From assembly GCA_036346225.1 (NCBI GenBank), contig JARFIW010000588.1, positions 3,167,501 to 3,231,500 on the forward strand: 64,000 bases of DNA, read 5' to 3'. Source of the DNA: Platerodrilus igneus. Lineage: Eukaryota; Arthropoda; Insecta; Coleoptera; Lycidae. This document shows positions 1-11,527 of the stretch, one piece after another. The notes below the pieces were generated by a model, which ran no database searches, was not told the origin of the DNA, and saw only the letters and a program-made list of their open reading frames with translations. The position numbers and the translations under genes are program-made. Every line of letters starts with the position of its first letter. Positions within the stretch are counted from its first letter, which is position 1.

Positions 1-150
1 TCCCAGTGTAATTTTGTAGGTGTATATGTGTGCGTGTGCCGACGTGTGTGTGTGTGTATGTGTGTGTGTGTTGAGGTATGAGTAGGTGAGTGTGTGTGTG
101 TGTGTTGTGCGTGTATAAAGTGTGCGTGTGTGTATGTGTTTGACCGCTGT
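1..150. repeat. (GT)n-rich microsatellite
   Basis: Dense TG dinucleotide runs are broken by short TATG and TGAG interruptions. It is simple-sequence DNA with no coding potential. It lies directly before a short block resembling the 3' end of a non-LTR element. Confidence 0.85.
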
Positions 151-240
151 AGTCGCCTCTTACGACAGGTGGGTCGTACCGTGGGACTATTCTATTTCAG
201 CACCCTCACGGGGTAAAAGAAAAAGAAAGCAAAAGAAAGA
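150..240 (+). mobile_element. Possible non-LTR (LINE/SINE) 3' tail
   Basis: A short GC-richer block (CGCCTCTTACGACAG, then ACCGTGGG and CACCCTCACGGGG) is followed by an A-rich run with AAAGAAAAAG. Blocks of this form are common just before the tail of arthropod non-LTR elements. No ORF is attached and no target duplication was found, so this is a resemblance call only. Confidence 0.35.
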
Positions 241-336
241 AAACCCAGCAAAACCGGGAAGTAAACCGAAATCGTAATGTCCAAAAATCAGGCCCGAAGG
301 AGAGCAAAGTCGGCATAAGAATCTGGGGTGCGAAGA

Positions 337-1354
337 CTAGATTTTGGGCTTAAGACGTTTTCGCCGCCAGAACGAGAACGAAACGAGATCAAGGACATTT
401 GAACTTCGCCGACATACATCTTCCGTTTCGGAATCAGTATAGACAAATTTCTGCTTTTTATGGGCAGTTTTCCGCAAGACAGGGCCAGCAGGAGATGTAG
501 TAGTTGTAGCATGCGGAGTAGGAGATGGCAAGGGTAGTTTAGGAAACTCGGAACGAGTTAAGGAAGAAAGTTGTTTGTTGTTAGGGTTGGAGGTAAGAAA
601 GTCAACGGTAGAAAAGGAAACACCATGGGTTGTCATTATATCCACGGTAGAAAGATAAAAAGTATTGGCTGTACGAGAATCAACCTTACGAAGAGAAACA
701 CAAGCGGAGCATACTTCAGTTACGTTAACTAGAGGGACAGAAGTAGATAAAATTTCAACGACGTTAGATAAAGGACTAGAAATATCACAGTTAGGACAGA
801 AAACAGCATTGGCTGTAAGAATATCAACCTTAGGAAAAGGAGCAGAATCCAATAACACTTCAACCATATTACATAAAGGAACAGAATCAGGTTGACCTTC
901 GTCAACATTAGACAACAAGACATCAGCCAGGATCTCACCAACCCTAGTTAAAGGAACAGAAACAAGTAACATTTTGTCAGCATGAGAAAAATGAGTAAGA
1001 GTAGGTAACGAAATAGGATCAGGTAAAACTTTGACGACAACAGCAACAGGCATCACGGCTACGGGTTCACTAACTTCCACAAGACTTTCGGAGACTAAAT
1101 TAGAAGTTATCGTCAATGTAGCTACAGCTGTTATTCTAGGTACGACAGCAATTTCTTGACTAGAATCATTTAAGAAAGCAGGAACAAGTAAAATTTTGAC
1201 AAAAACGGCAACAGGCATTAATGATACAGGTCCATTGACTTCAACAGGACCCTCGCGGACTGAAATAGAAATTATCGTCAATTCAGCGACATGTGTACTT
1301 GTAAACACGATAGAAATTTCTTGACTAGAATCGTTTAAGAAGGAAGAAACAAAC
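337..1354 (-). pseudogene. Gypsy-2 Gag C-terminal extension (repetitive, Val/Ser/Pro-rich)
   Basis: A long minus-strand open stretch (323 codons at 337-1308) lies downstream of the Gypsy-2 zinc knuckles. It is low in complexity and rich in Val, Leu, Ser and Pro, with recurring VEV/VPL-type modules. It ends in a mixed acidic and basic tail (DSETED, then RRKRLKPK) that could act as a nuclear or nucleic-acid-binding segment. A Ser/Pro-rich linker with a PPPP run (about 1390-1620) joins it to the knuckles, with a stop between. I infer it is part of the same Gag or Gag-Pol. I know no family domain matching it. An unrelated host ORF is a weaker alternative. Confidence 0.5.
1025..1354 (-). repeat. 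Two-unit tandem repeat of 165 bp (55 codons)
   Basis: The block starting at 1025 recurs starting at 1190 with clear divergence. Shared landmarks include GCAACAGGCAT, GAAGTTATCGTCAAT-like text and ATTTCTTGACTAGAATC. The 165-bp period is a multiple of three, so it encodes a duplicated 55-residue module, with VMPVAV in one unit and LMPVAV in the other. Divergence is roughly a quarter by eye, so the duplication is old. Confidence 0.75.
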
Positions 1355-1626
1355 TCTTAAGAAACTACCTGCAAGTCACTAATCCGAAGTATTGGTTGTA
1401 ATGGTGGTGGAGGCACAGTTTGGGGTGAGAGTGAATAAGTAGGGCGAGCAGAAAGTGGTGTAAAATAGGATTTAGAACAGGAAACGGAAGAAATTTTGTT
1501 CGAAGCTGTATTCGCCGAAGAAGGGTAGGTTTTGATAATAGTAGCAGGATGACCCGGACTAAGAACAGAAGAGAACGTAGAGTGAGGAGCAGAAGAAATT
1601 AGGCATCTAGAGGTGAGGGCAGAATT

Positions 1627-2070
1627 TTAATGATTATTCGAAAACCTATTAGAAGCAGGATGACAGTGTGGACAGTTGCGGCGAGAAACTCCCTTATATC
1701 CACAACCATGGCAATGGAGTACTTGCGGACTAGTACAGCGTGTCGAAACATGACCAGGTGTGTCACAATTAAAGCTGATAACCTGACGAGTAGAAGCAGA
1801 ATTAGGAAGAAGGACAATAGAACGTACGGAAGAAGTATCGGATCTACCCGTAGGCGTAGAAGAAATCTTAACAACTCGGTCATGTGAAGCAAAAGTATTT
1901 TCCTCAGTAGTAGCGAACTTATAAGCAAAATCCGGGGGTTCAAAATGGTAAATCAGTAAATTAGACAACGACTTCCAGTCAGAAAACCTATGCCGATAAC
2001 CACGATACCAAACTAATCCTTTAGACTCGAACAAATCCACAGCAAACGCAAATAACTGCAACTCTGACAC
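1627..2070 (-). pseudogene. gag: Gypsy-2 Gag core and zinc knuckles
   Basis: A 147-codon minus-strand reading. It starts with a retrotransposon Gag core (VDLF, then LVWYR, then DWKSL, then FEP) that lines up with the same region of Gypsy-1 Gag. A deletion removes the middle of the core. Two degenerate zinc knuckles follow. The first lacks its first Cys. The second has Val in place of His and is followed by an extra Cys-x2-Cys. The N-terminal part of Gag is not intact upstream. The protein would be the capsid/nucleocapsid precursor, but this copy is a relic. Confidence 0.75.
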
Positions 2071-2842
2071 ATGGTGAGTTCGGCGGAGTTTTTCGACCCG
2101 CCTTAAAAAATTATATACATTTAGAGTATTTGAATTACCAGAAAATTTTAAATTTCACTCCCACACAGGGAGACCTTGGTAGGAAGCCGAAAAAAAGTCA
2201 TTTTGAATACAAACAAGAAAGAAATTGGTAGAAAGTAACTAAACAAAGGTCAACCGTAACTCGAGAGAAGCGAAAAGAAAATTATTGCGAAAACATAATA
2301 ATTTAAAACATATCCGACGGAAACTTCAAAAACACCAATGGAAGCGAAACAACAAAATAGAAATTAGAATAGGGCGGTAGAATAAAAGAAAAATCGGAGG
2401 AAAAAATTAACTCTAGACTTGATTGGGGAGAACAAAATATACAGACAGGGAAGGAAAGAAAAATAAAAATCTTGGGTGCCAGCGTTTTCAATGGATTAGG
2501 ATTATTGGCGAAAACAGAAGTCCAATAATTTGAAATTCAAGAAGATCGAACCCACACAGTAAATAAAGAAAAGAAATAAATACAAGTTCGAGCGTAAAGG
2601 ACGAAAACGTAAGTATTATCAGGCCGAGAAAAGGATACGGTAGTAACTTGAGCCGCAAACAAAAAAAAATCAGGCCAGAAGCAAAACAGAAAATGGGCCA
2701 GAAATTAAACGGAACTAAATCGGAATACGAATGAACGAAAACCAAAATCGAAGCAACAGAAAAATTAACTACAACAAAATTGGGGTCAAAGTTACACAAA
2801 ACAATATCGGAGCACAAGAAAATTAACTAAACAAACCCGCAG

Positions 2843-2860
2843 CCCCACGTCAGGGCGTCA
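2843..2860 (-). other. Gypsy-2 primer-binding site (degenerate)
   Basis: On the minus strand TGACGCCCTGACGTGG follows seven bases after an LTR end reading CGTAGCA. It resembles the tRNA-Lys-type site TGGCGCCCAACG seen at 62290, where the same LTR ending also precedes it. This fixes the orientation of Gypsy-2 and the junction between LTR and leader. Confidence 0.65.
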
Positions 2861-2867
2861 GAAATTA

Positions 2868-3230
2868 TGCTACGTTTAACGACGTAATCTAAAAATAGAA
2901 AATAAAAACGAGGGAGAAAAAGAAGAAATTGACCGGGCTCAATTGGCGAGTGGGCGGGGTATTATACCTACAAAAATAATTAAGGGAGGCACGAAATAAA
3001 AATATACTCACTCACGCACAATCAAACATTTACAAACTAAAAATCTCTAATTTAAAAAAAACAAAATTATATACAAAACACAATAGTACCTAAAATGAAC
3101 AATTCGTAGGTACACGATATACATATTTACGAATAAAAAAAATCATTTTTAACATGGCGAGCTGCAGTTTTTAGGTCAACCCCCTATATTAATCTTCAAA
3201 CAAGAAAAAGAAACAAAATTATCCCACTAA
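2868..3230 (-). mobile_element. Gypsy-2 LTR, 3' portion
   Basis: The LTR end lies at 2868 on the + axis. The block 2930-3230 is shared with 50880-51180, with landmarks GAGTGGGCGGGG, AACATGGCGAGCTG and a CCCCCTA block. Its inner end is also shared with 62210-62290 (minus-strand text ATTGAGCCCGGTCA here). The LTR probably continues above 3230, but I could not place its TG start. Confidence 0.6.
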
Positions 3231-6089
3231 AAATCTCACTAAAAAACTCGAAATCAGTATTGTAAGTACGGAATTGTATATATAAAATTATTCTAATAAA
3301 AAAATCAGTAAACATTATAATATCCTCGCACATACAAACAATCAGTCATTTTACCACCAACAAAGTGATGCATCCGTAGACCCGTGTACATATGTTGTTT
3401 CCAACAACTACCGGGTACCCATATAAGAAAATAAGTGTATAAACAGTCACCACCGTCGGGTTGGCTCCTACCGTCTGTAAAAACGGTGCGGAAGAAAGGT
3501 ACACGTGATCCCACCTCTCACAACAAGGGACGACAATTCATTGTGGCTTTAAGGGCCACCGGAAGGAGCTATAGTAATTATAAATAAAATTAATTTATTG
3601 TCGTCGAAAAGTACAATTTTATAAAACCCATAAATACGCACCACGCTGTAAGGCGTGTGCAAACTTTCCATACAGAAAAACAGAAACAACCAACCATTCT
3701 ACACGTGTTTTCGTTGTGTAGATTGAAGAGCAAGTGAATATTAATTTCATTTCACTAATGACCAGAGCTCAAAGTAATATTGTTGTTAAGGAAATAAAAC
3801 TGGAAAAACACGGTTTATTGGGATAATACGCGGCTTTAATTCGACGAAGCTTTCAATGGAAAACACATAAGAATCAATTATCAGATACCTAGAACCAATT
3901 ATTGCTTCTTTAATTTTAGCATAAACTTTACGGTGAGAAATTCTTAGAAGGAGTATTTATTATTAATCAGGCTCTAGGATGTAACAATAGGAATCGAATT
4001 TATACAAATTGATAAATGAATTAACACGTGAAAGGGTTATTTTAATTTACTGAATTAATTTTCATTTTTAACGTCAAAGAAATTTGAGTTGAAGATTATT
4101 AGACCACGTATTTTTTATTAACAGAAAAAAAATGTAAGGGATGTTCAAAATAAACATAACATGTTCTCAAAATATTTAAAGTAAAAATCCCTGAGATATA
4201 GTCTTTTGCAATCTACCGCAGCCACAACTACTCTGTAGTACACCCATTCCTACCTGTAAAGAAGAAGGGTGCAACCTAACAATTTGAAGTTAAATATTTT
4301 GTAACGTATTTTTTTTTCTTGTTACGCTTCGTTTTTTAATATAGAATAAATCAGCAATAAAATAAAATATATAATTTATAACTTTCCGTTCAGTAACAAA
4401 TTTATACATAAAATTAATAATAACATATAGACTCCTTTACCTTTATGGTCTAAGATTCGTTACTAAGCTTCGTCGAGTTGTCAATTTGTCACTTCTTTAT
4501 CAGCGTTCAAACGGGTAAGCTGCTCGGCAGGATAGTGAAGTTAAGATGGTCGTGTCTAAACACGTGGCCTCTAACAGAGTAAGAAAAAAGATGAATAATT
4601 GATTGATTCTTGGTGTCTGGAGGTCGAACCTAGCAGCTGCAGCGTGAGGATGTTTTTCTATAAGTTCCACCTAGAGCGGTTCAATTGATCCCTGCAGGCC
4701 TAAGGAGATGGAAGCCCCCCTTACATCGTTAATACAGTTGGTATAAATTAATTAAATAAATTATATTAATATTTTTCCTCTTAGTGCAATATCATATAAG
4801 ACAATATTTTATACAATATGATACATGGTAATATCATAGAAGGCAATTTCATATATGTTTCGTACAATTCAACTTCACAAATAAATAATATCGAATAAGC
4901 AAATCTTGGATCTAGAAATTTTGTTGGAGTATTAAATTTAATCAAGCAGAAGTTAGTTTCGTTAAATAATGGTTGTATTCAGAAGAACTTTGATAATCGA
5001 TGGTTATGGAAATTTCCGACAGCTGAGCTCAAGGTCGTATTTCTTTCGTTCAGAGCAGTATCACAACACGTGAGTGTTCCTTAGAATTTAATCACTTTGA
5101 ATATTAATTAAATTGCAATAAGAAAATAGAACATTAAAAATTTTGTAACGTAAAAAGCTTTTAAGGAAACAGCGAATTAAATAACAAATCTATTGTTTGT
5201 CAGAATGTTTGCACATGCACACAAAGTGTACATTTAAAAAGTTGTGAATGACATTTTATGTCAGATAAAAAAAACATACATTCAGTTGTCCTATTTAGAC
5301 CTTAGATGTCGTCTTACGTTAATTTAAAGTATGTTTAAATATTTTGAGGTCATGAACTTTCATTTTTAATCGACATGTGGAATTCGCGTATTAACTGTTA
5401 AGTAAAAGTAACTTAGGGTACCTACATACTATTTTATCAGCGCTTAAATAATTAAATTTCACTGTGAAGGTCAAAGAAGTACTTCTATGGCTTAAAAAAA
5501 AAATTATGTAATATGAATAATTTAGAAAATCTCAAGTCGGTACTTTTAAATTTTGTAGAAAGATCCATTCAGAGATCTTTATATTATCGAATACAATTCT
5601 TTACTAGTATATTTCTGTTCCATAAAAATTATTAAGTGAAAATATTATAGAGATACGAATTAAAATATTATAGTAACATGAATCCAGAAATTTATTCAAA
5701 TAGAATCTATTTTGTTTTTGAATGACTTTTTATTATTTAGAATTCAAGTAAAAATTACAAGTCATCCCTGATCAGAAATTGTGTGTAATGAAAACAAATT
5801 TCCTGGGTGTATATTTTAGAAACCTAAATTCCATTATTTTATTTTTAGCAGATATTTTTGAGGACACAAATGGTGTCCATGTTGTACCTTTGTTTGTTCA
5901 CAGGTCAAGCCGAGACATTTGTATGACATCTGGTGTTTGAGGTTTTGGTAAGTGTGTTTAAAAGAGTGAAATTCAGGTTTTATGGCTATGTTAGTGGTGT
6001 TGACATAAGGCTTCCGCATTCCCCTAATACAAGAACAGTTATATTTTGGTGGTTATTGTATTGAAAAATACGGTGGCGCTCATTAAATA
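3231..6089. other. Unassigned AT-rich DNA
   Basis: No ORF with a recognisable domain, no clear RNA gene and no long repeat shared with other parts of the window. The first few hundred bases may belong to the Gypsy-2 LTR. A slightly GC-richer block near 4600-4720 looks transposon-like but was not identified. Confidence 0.5.
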
Positions 6090-6617
6090 TATTTTCCGAC
6101 GACCACTTGTGAAAACAACAGATTACACACTACTTACTTATGTAGAAAGTAAAGTATATCACTCTAGAGTGCGAAAGTACATATCACTCTAGTGTTGAAA
6201 TACTTTTCAACTCTAGAGTGATATGACTGATGTTAGTATGCTAGTTACCTAGGCAACCCAAACGACTACCGGTTTCTACCTTTTTGCATTCATTCGTTTC
6301 GTTTTGGCTAATAACAGTTTAAAATACCCATAGTTAAATCGATACTGACAGTTTCTCTTTTACTTAAAGATGTAATTACTCATATTAGTTTGTAATTGAA
6401 ATGATTTCTTCAATAAAAATTGAGAATGCATACGCTAAAAGCAACAGATTCGCCGATTTTATAAAAACAAAGTAGGTGTTCGAATTTTCAACATCAAAAC
6501 GTCAAATAAATTTTATAGGTGTCTGTCTGTCTTGCATTATTGCGTACACATTTATTGCAAATAAGCATAAAAATAACTATTTCGTAATTGTTTTTAGTGG
6601 TGGTCGTCGGAAAAATA
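6090..6617. mobile_element. Small element with terminal inverted repeats (MITE-like)
   Basis: TATTTTCCGACGACCAC at 6090 is matched by its reverse complement, with one extra T, at about 6597-6617. The interior (about 6160-6225) has a nested palindrome built on ATCACTCTAGAGTG. There is no ORF. The size of about 530 bp fits a non-autonomous DNA element. I did not find a clean target duplication, and similarity may run outward past both repeats. Confidence 0.55.
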
Positions 6618-6618
6618 G

Positions 6619-6742
6619 TGTACATTACTCGCGTGGAAAGTGATATTTCACACTCGTGGAATAGTCGCACTCGGCTTACGCCTCGTGCGACAATACTCTT
6701 CCACTCGTGTGAAATTGGTCACTTTCCACGCTAGTAATGTAA
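6619..6742. repeat. Strong foldback (hairpin) sequence
   Basis: Arms of about 50 bp (6621-6670 and about 6685-6742) pair almost completely around a GGCTTACGCC centre. The right arm has an 8-base bulge. The structure abuts the MITE-like element at 6090-6617 and may be part of the same or a related foldback element. An expressed hairpin RNA is possible but unsupported. Confidence 0.7.
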
Positions 6743-6751
6743 TATACTATT

Positions 6752-8184
6752 TTGATCTTTTAACAACCCATGACCCAAGCTCATGATCTACCCAGAGCTA
6801 ACACTCGACTAGCCGTTTATGTCTTAAGAGTTTTTCTTTTTCTCAAGCAATTTTCCATCCAACTTTACCTTGGGCTTGCATTAATAATAAGAAATTCTCG
6901 ACCTTGTGATATCAGGTTAGGGTTTAGAAAATTTAAAGGTATAATTTATTAGCTGATAGTCACGAGGATAATTAAACTTAATAAAAAAAAACAAGTTAAA
7001 TAAAATTTTTTATTACAATTTTTCGAAAAAATGTAATTCTTCAGCATGTCCGACCTCTCATAACTCTGAACATGAGCACTGTTAAATATCCTCTTAAAAA
7101 TGCAGTTAAGGGATAGGCGTGTTCCGATTCTGGTACGAAATTGATTGCATACTTTTCAGAAGCATTATACGAGTAGGTGTAAACATACAACAGTCGCTAT
7201 TAAGGACAAAGATCAATTGTAGTTAATAGCGAGTAATTGTGAGACAAACTTCTGTATACTAACGAAACATATAATTAGTTTAGGGTATTATCTTAAACGG
7301 TATTTCACTAGCTTATCTGCTTCAACACAATTCAGAGCTTGATAAGTAGAATTCAACCACGAACACATCCCAAGCAAACCATGACTATTAACGATCTAAA
7401 TGGTGTCATTAGCTTATTAAGAATTCGGAATTGAATAAAGGATCCCCTATTAACGGTTCATTCGTTCTATATCAGACAACTACAAAAGCCACACTATTAA
7501 TAGAATAATCACGACCATTAAGGAATGAGGAACTAATCTAAATAATGCAGTAACGGAAATACAGACGAATAAATCGACAGGATGCGATATAGATGTACGA
7601 CTTCCTTTATAATTCTTATTTATACTAGATTTGCTTATACAATGGGACTAATTAATTTATTAGGTAAGTAGAACATTCACCATAGAAACATTAACATACA
7701 TTCTCGAGCTCATGCAAACATCCAAAAAAGAGAAAACGCTTGTAAGAGTATATGTTTATTTGAAACAGCTTTGTGGGTCAAAACATCTGCCTTCTAAATA
7801 GCGACGAAACAAAGCAGCTAATATACTGTAAAATTTACAGTATAAATTTTGAAAAAAAAAGGAATGACACACAATCGTGTACGAATTCTTACACTAAATT
7901 TAACACGGGTAATCTATTTACCTTTAGATCATGAATTAATCCCTTATGAAACTCGTGTATAGAGGTTTTAAAATTTTAGCGACTTGTGTAAATACATCAA
8001 ATATTACAGAAAATACGATAGTAATGCTAACAACAGCGGTGACGTTACTCCAGTATAATTTAATAATTAATGTTACCATATAAATATTTTCTCTACATTC
8101 TTCATACTGAATAAGACTGGTGGGCGTTTTATAACTTTTACATTCTTCATTATTCCACAACTGCTATTAAGTATAAAGCCAAAA
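6752..8184. other. Unassigned AT-rich DNA
   Basis: No recognisable gene. A 74-codon minus-strand reading at 7936-8160 has one hydrophobic segment but no recognised domain, splice context or repeat partner. I do not call it a gene. Confidence 0.5.
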
Positions 8185-8394
8185 TATGGCGAAAGATGGC
8201 AGCAGCTCTTTGGGTAGTTAGATTGGCAAAGACTATAGGGGTCGGTATGGCATTCTAAGACACACTACTGAGATGTGGAAGGCAACGGGAAACCACCACA
8301 ATACCTCCCAAATACACAGCGTACTTAAATTGGCCAGGAAGCGAGTTTCTTTTTACCTGGAAAATTTTGAATTTAGCCGAACACTTGCTGTTCC

Positions 8395-8590
8395 AAGCAA
8401 GGAAGGATCTTTAACGTGCGTGACAACACTCACACACGAGATCTCCATTTTACCTCTCATCCGAGCGAGGGTAAATTTTTGTAAAACATGCTCGCCTAAC
8501 ATTTGTCAAACGGACCGTGTCGGGATTCTAACCCCGGATCTTAGGCGTAGTAGTCACACACATACCACTACGCCATGGAGCCGTCTAGGT
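8395..8590 (-). mobile_element. tRNA-derived SINE-like sequence
   Basis: On the minus strand 8511-8583 has tRNA-like pol III boxes. The A box TGGCGTAGTGG is at 8565-8575. The B box GGTTAGAATCC is at 8523-8533, one base off consensus. A body follows at 8395-8510 that includes, on the + strand, GAAGGATCTTTAACGTGCG, a phrase typical of CORE/V-SINE-like elements. The block is missing from the second LINE copy, which supports an independent insertion. It is unlikely to be a functional tRNA gene because acceptor pairing and spacing are poor. Confidence 0.55.
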
Positions 8591-8649
8591 AAAATAGTCC
8601 CCCATTCGAATCTCCATGAGAGGACTACTTTGGAGGATGTGATCGGATA

Positions 8650-9425
8650 ATTTAGAAAAAGAATCGGGAACATTCTGCGGGTCGAAGCGTGGAATGTCAG
8701 AAGTATGATGCAAGTAAGTAGGCTAGAGAACTTAAAAATTGAAATGGATAGATTAGCACTAGACATAGCAGGGATCAGCGAAGTTCGCTGCTGGCCAGAG
8801 GCAGGGGATTTTTGGAGCGGAAACTTTAGGGTAATTCACAAAGAATCAGAGAAAAAAAATTCGGATGTGGGGATAGTTATGCGAAAAAAGATAAAGCACT
8901 GTGTAGAAAACTAATTACAAAATAACAATAGAGTACTTATGGTTAGAGTAGAATCTGAACTGGTAAATAAAGTAATAATACAAGTATACATGCCCACCTC
9001 TAGCTACAGTGACGAAGAGGTAGAAGCGATCTACAAAGATATCGAAGACATACTAAGATGCGTAAAAGGACATGAAAATTTAATAATTACGGGAGATTTT
9101 AATGCAGTGATAGGTGAGGGTAGTGAAGAAACGGTAGTAGATCTATTTGGTTTAGGCACTAGAAACGACAGGGGAAATAGGCGGGTAGAATTTTGTGACG
9201 AGAACAATTTAATCATCACAAACATATTATTTCAACATTATGTTAGAAGACGATACACGCATAAGATGAAGGGAGATATAGGAAGATATGAAATTAGATT
9301 ATATTCTTGTTAGACAACGGTTTAGAAATCAAGTAAAATACTGTAGAAGCTATCCAGAAGTAGATATATACACTGACCACAACATCGTAATTATGAAGAC
9401 CGCTCTTAAATCTAAAAATTTGAAA
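8650..9425 (+). pseudogene. LINE-1st endonuclease domain (broken)
   Basis: Readings at 8705-8914 and 8939-9313 carry an apurinic-type endonuclease/exonuclease-phosphatase domain. The metal-binding Glu lies in ISEVR, QVYMPTSS follows, and the catalytic GDFNAV block is in the second reading. One extra base falls just after ISEVR. A stop lies between the two readings and a frameshift near 9295 precedes the RYEI/DYILV segment. In live elements this domain nicks target DNA to prime reverse transcription. This copy cannot make a full protein. Confidence 0.8.
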
Positions 9426-9509
9426 AAAAAGGAATAGAAAAAAGCACTTTGACTTTAAGAAACTAAAAGATAACGATATTCACGAAAGATTTGAAAAAAA
9501 ATCAAATGA

Positions 9510-10850
9510 ATGCTGAAAGATATCGGGAAAATTTCTGATACTAAGGAAGTAGAAACAGAATGGAATAACATTAAATCCAGCTTCGACATGGCGGCCAGAG
9601 CAATTCTGGGGTATACACAAAAAGAAATTAAAAAATCAAGGATAACAAAAAATATCCTAAATTTAATAGAAGAAAGACGAAAATACAAAAATTAGATCAG
9701 ACGAAACAGAAAAACAGAGATAAAAACCATAAAATGAGAAATTATTTGCAAATCCAGGAAAGGTAAAGACCAATGGATTAATGAAAAATACAAAGAGGTA
9801 CAAACTAAGATGGAAATAGGAAATATAGACAAAGCATACAAACAAATTAGAATGAATTTTAGGGATATATAACCGTATAGAAAAAATATAAGGGACGCTA
9901 GAGGAAACGTCATTATGGAAAACGTAGAAAAAGTGGTTAGATGACAAGAATATATAGGGAATTTGTATGCAGGAGAGGAACTAACATCATTGTAACAAGA
10001 ATCACACATTGAAAATGATGACTTGAGATATCCTATATTTAGAGATAAGTTTGAATTAGCATTAAAGAGTGTGAAGAATGGTAAAGCGCCGGGTACAGAT
10101 AAAGTGCTAGCAGAAACTCTAAAAGCCGCTGGACAAGCAGTAACAGAACGTCTCTTTCAACTTGTAATCTATATGTATGAGAGAGGTGAGATACCCAAAG
10201 ATTTCAAACCTAACATCATAGTAACTATCCCAAAAAAGGGAGGCGCGGATAGATGTGAAAATTTTCGAACTATAAGTTTGACAGCACACGTGTCAAAAAT
10301 ATTAATCAGAATTGTATAAAGATGAATGAAAAAACGAGCTGAAGAAATACTAAAAGAAGATCAATTTGGGTTTAGACGAAACAAAGGAACACGGGAGGCT
10401 ATTTTAGCTCTGAAGTTGATAATGGAAAAAACAATAGAAAAGGGGAAAAGTATGCATATAGGGTTTGTAGATCTGGAAAAAGCATTCGACAATGGAAAAT
10501 GGAAAAAAATGTTGGAAGTACTCAAAATGATTGGAATGAGTTTTAGGGATAGACAAATAATACATAGTTGATATCAAGAGCAAACAGCGGTAATAGAATT
10601 AGAGCAGGAACGTAGAGAAGTAAATATTAGGAAAGAAGTGAGACAGGGGTGTGTCTTATCCCCATTAATTTTTAATATATATATTGAAGAGGCAATGAAT
10701 ACTGTCAAATGCAGGAAGACATTTAGAATTACTGTGCAGGGACAAAAGATTGACATGCTTAGATTTGCAGATGATATAGCGGTCTAGTAAAGAAGAGTTA
10801 GCAGCTGCTCTTAATGAAATGAATCCAGTTCTAACGAGAGATACGGTATG
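9510..10850 (+). pseudogene. LINE-1st linker and reverse transcriptase fingers/palm (broken)
   Basis: Separate readings at 9510-9695, 10023-10319, 10326-10571 and 10600-10790 together cover a linker and RT. Landmarks in order are GKAPGTDKV, PKDFKPNIIVTIPKKGG, DQFGFRRNKGTREAI, FVDLEKAFD (motif A) and LRFADDIAV (motif C). The catalytic FADD at 10764-10775 is preserved even though stops and frameshifts separate the blocks. The order matches RTE/BovB-like LINE ORF2. Confidence 0.82.
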
Positions 10851-11527
10851 AAAGTTAACAAAAATAAAACTAAAGTTCTAGTATGCAAAGGCGAGGAAAC
10901 AAGAATACAAATAGATAACGAGAACTTACAAGAGGTTAAGGATTTCTGCTACCTAGGACGCCAAATCACGCAAAATGGGAGAAGCACAAAAGATTTAAAA
11001 CAAAGATTAATACAAGGTCGTGCTACATTTAACAAGAAAAGGCAACTACTGTGTTCAAAGACAACAAACATAGAAACAAGGAAAAGATTGCTTAAAATAT
11101 ATGTGTAGAGCACAGCACTGTACGTCTGTGACGCCTGGACAGTAGGAGAAGCGGATAAAAAAGGTACAAGCCTTTCAAATGTGGTGCTACAGACGGATGA
11201 TGAAGATATCAAGGACAGAGAAGGTTAAAAACAAAATGGTACTAGAAATGGTAGGAGAAGAAAAAAATATGTGGAAAACCGTAAAAAATAGGAGAGATAG
11301 GATGATGTCACATACTAAGGGATGAAAGAATAGTGCGAAATATATTAGAAGCGGCGATAGGAAAAAAGAGAGGTAGAGGTAGACCTAGACTAGACTACTG
11401 CACACAGATAGAGAAAGATGTAGGCTGTGGGAATTTCAGGGAGATCTGTAGACTAGCTCAGAAAGAAGTCAATGAACATACGCGTCCAACCAGTTCCAAG
11501 ATCCAAAACCTGATGACAAAAAAATAA
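10848..11527 (+). pseudogene. LINE-1st RT C-terminal region (broken)
   Basis: Readings at 10848-11108 and 11333-11527 give the post-thumb region. The first has KVNKNKTKVLVCKG and DFCYLGRQIT. The second has GRGRPRLDY followed by CRLAQKE. These are common C-terminal landmarks of RTE-, Jockey- and R1-like ORF2. About 220 bp between them is frameshifted. Confidence 0.8.

Noticed and set aside
5834..6019. 61-codon minus-strand reading rich in His, Lys and Cys
   Set aside because: No domain, no repeated copies in the window and no splice or promoter context. Length is within chance for this DNA.
7936..8160. 74-codon minus-strand reading with a hydrophobic segment
   Set aside because: A single hydrophobic run in AT-rich DNA is expected by chance. 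I recognise no family and no exon borders.
8511..8583. A functional tRNA gene on the minus strand
   Set aside because: Pol III boxes are present, but acceptor-stem pairing and arm spacing are poor and the B box is off consensus. A SINE head is more likely.
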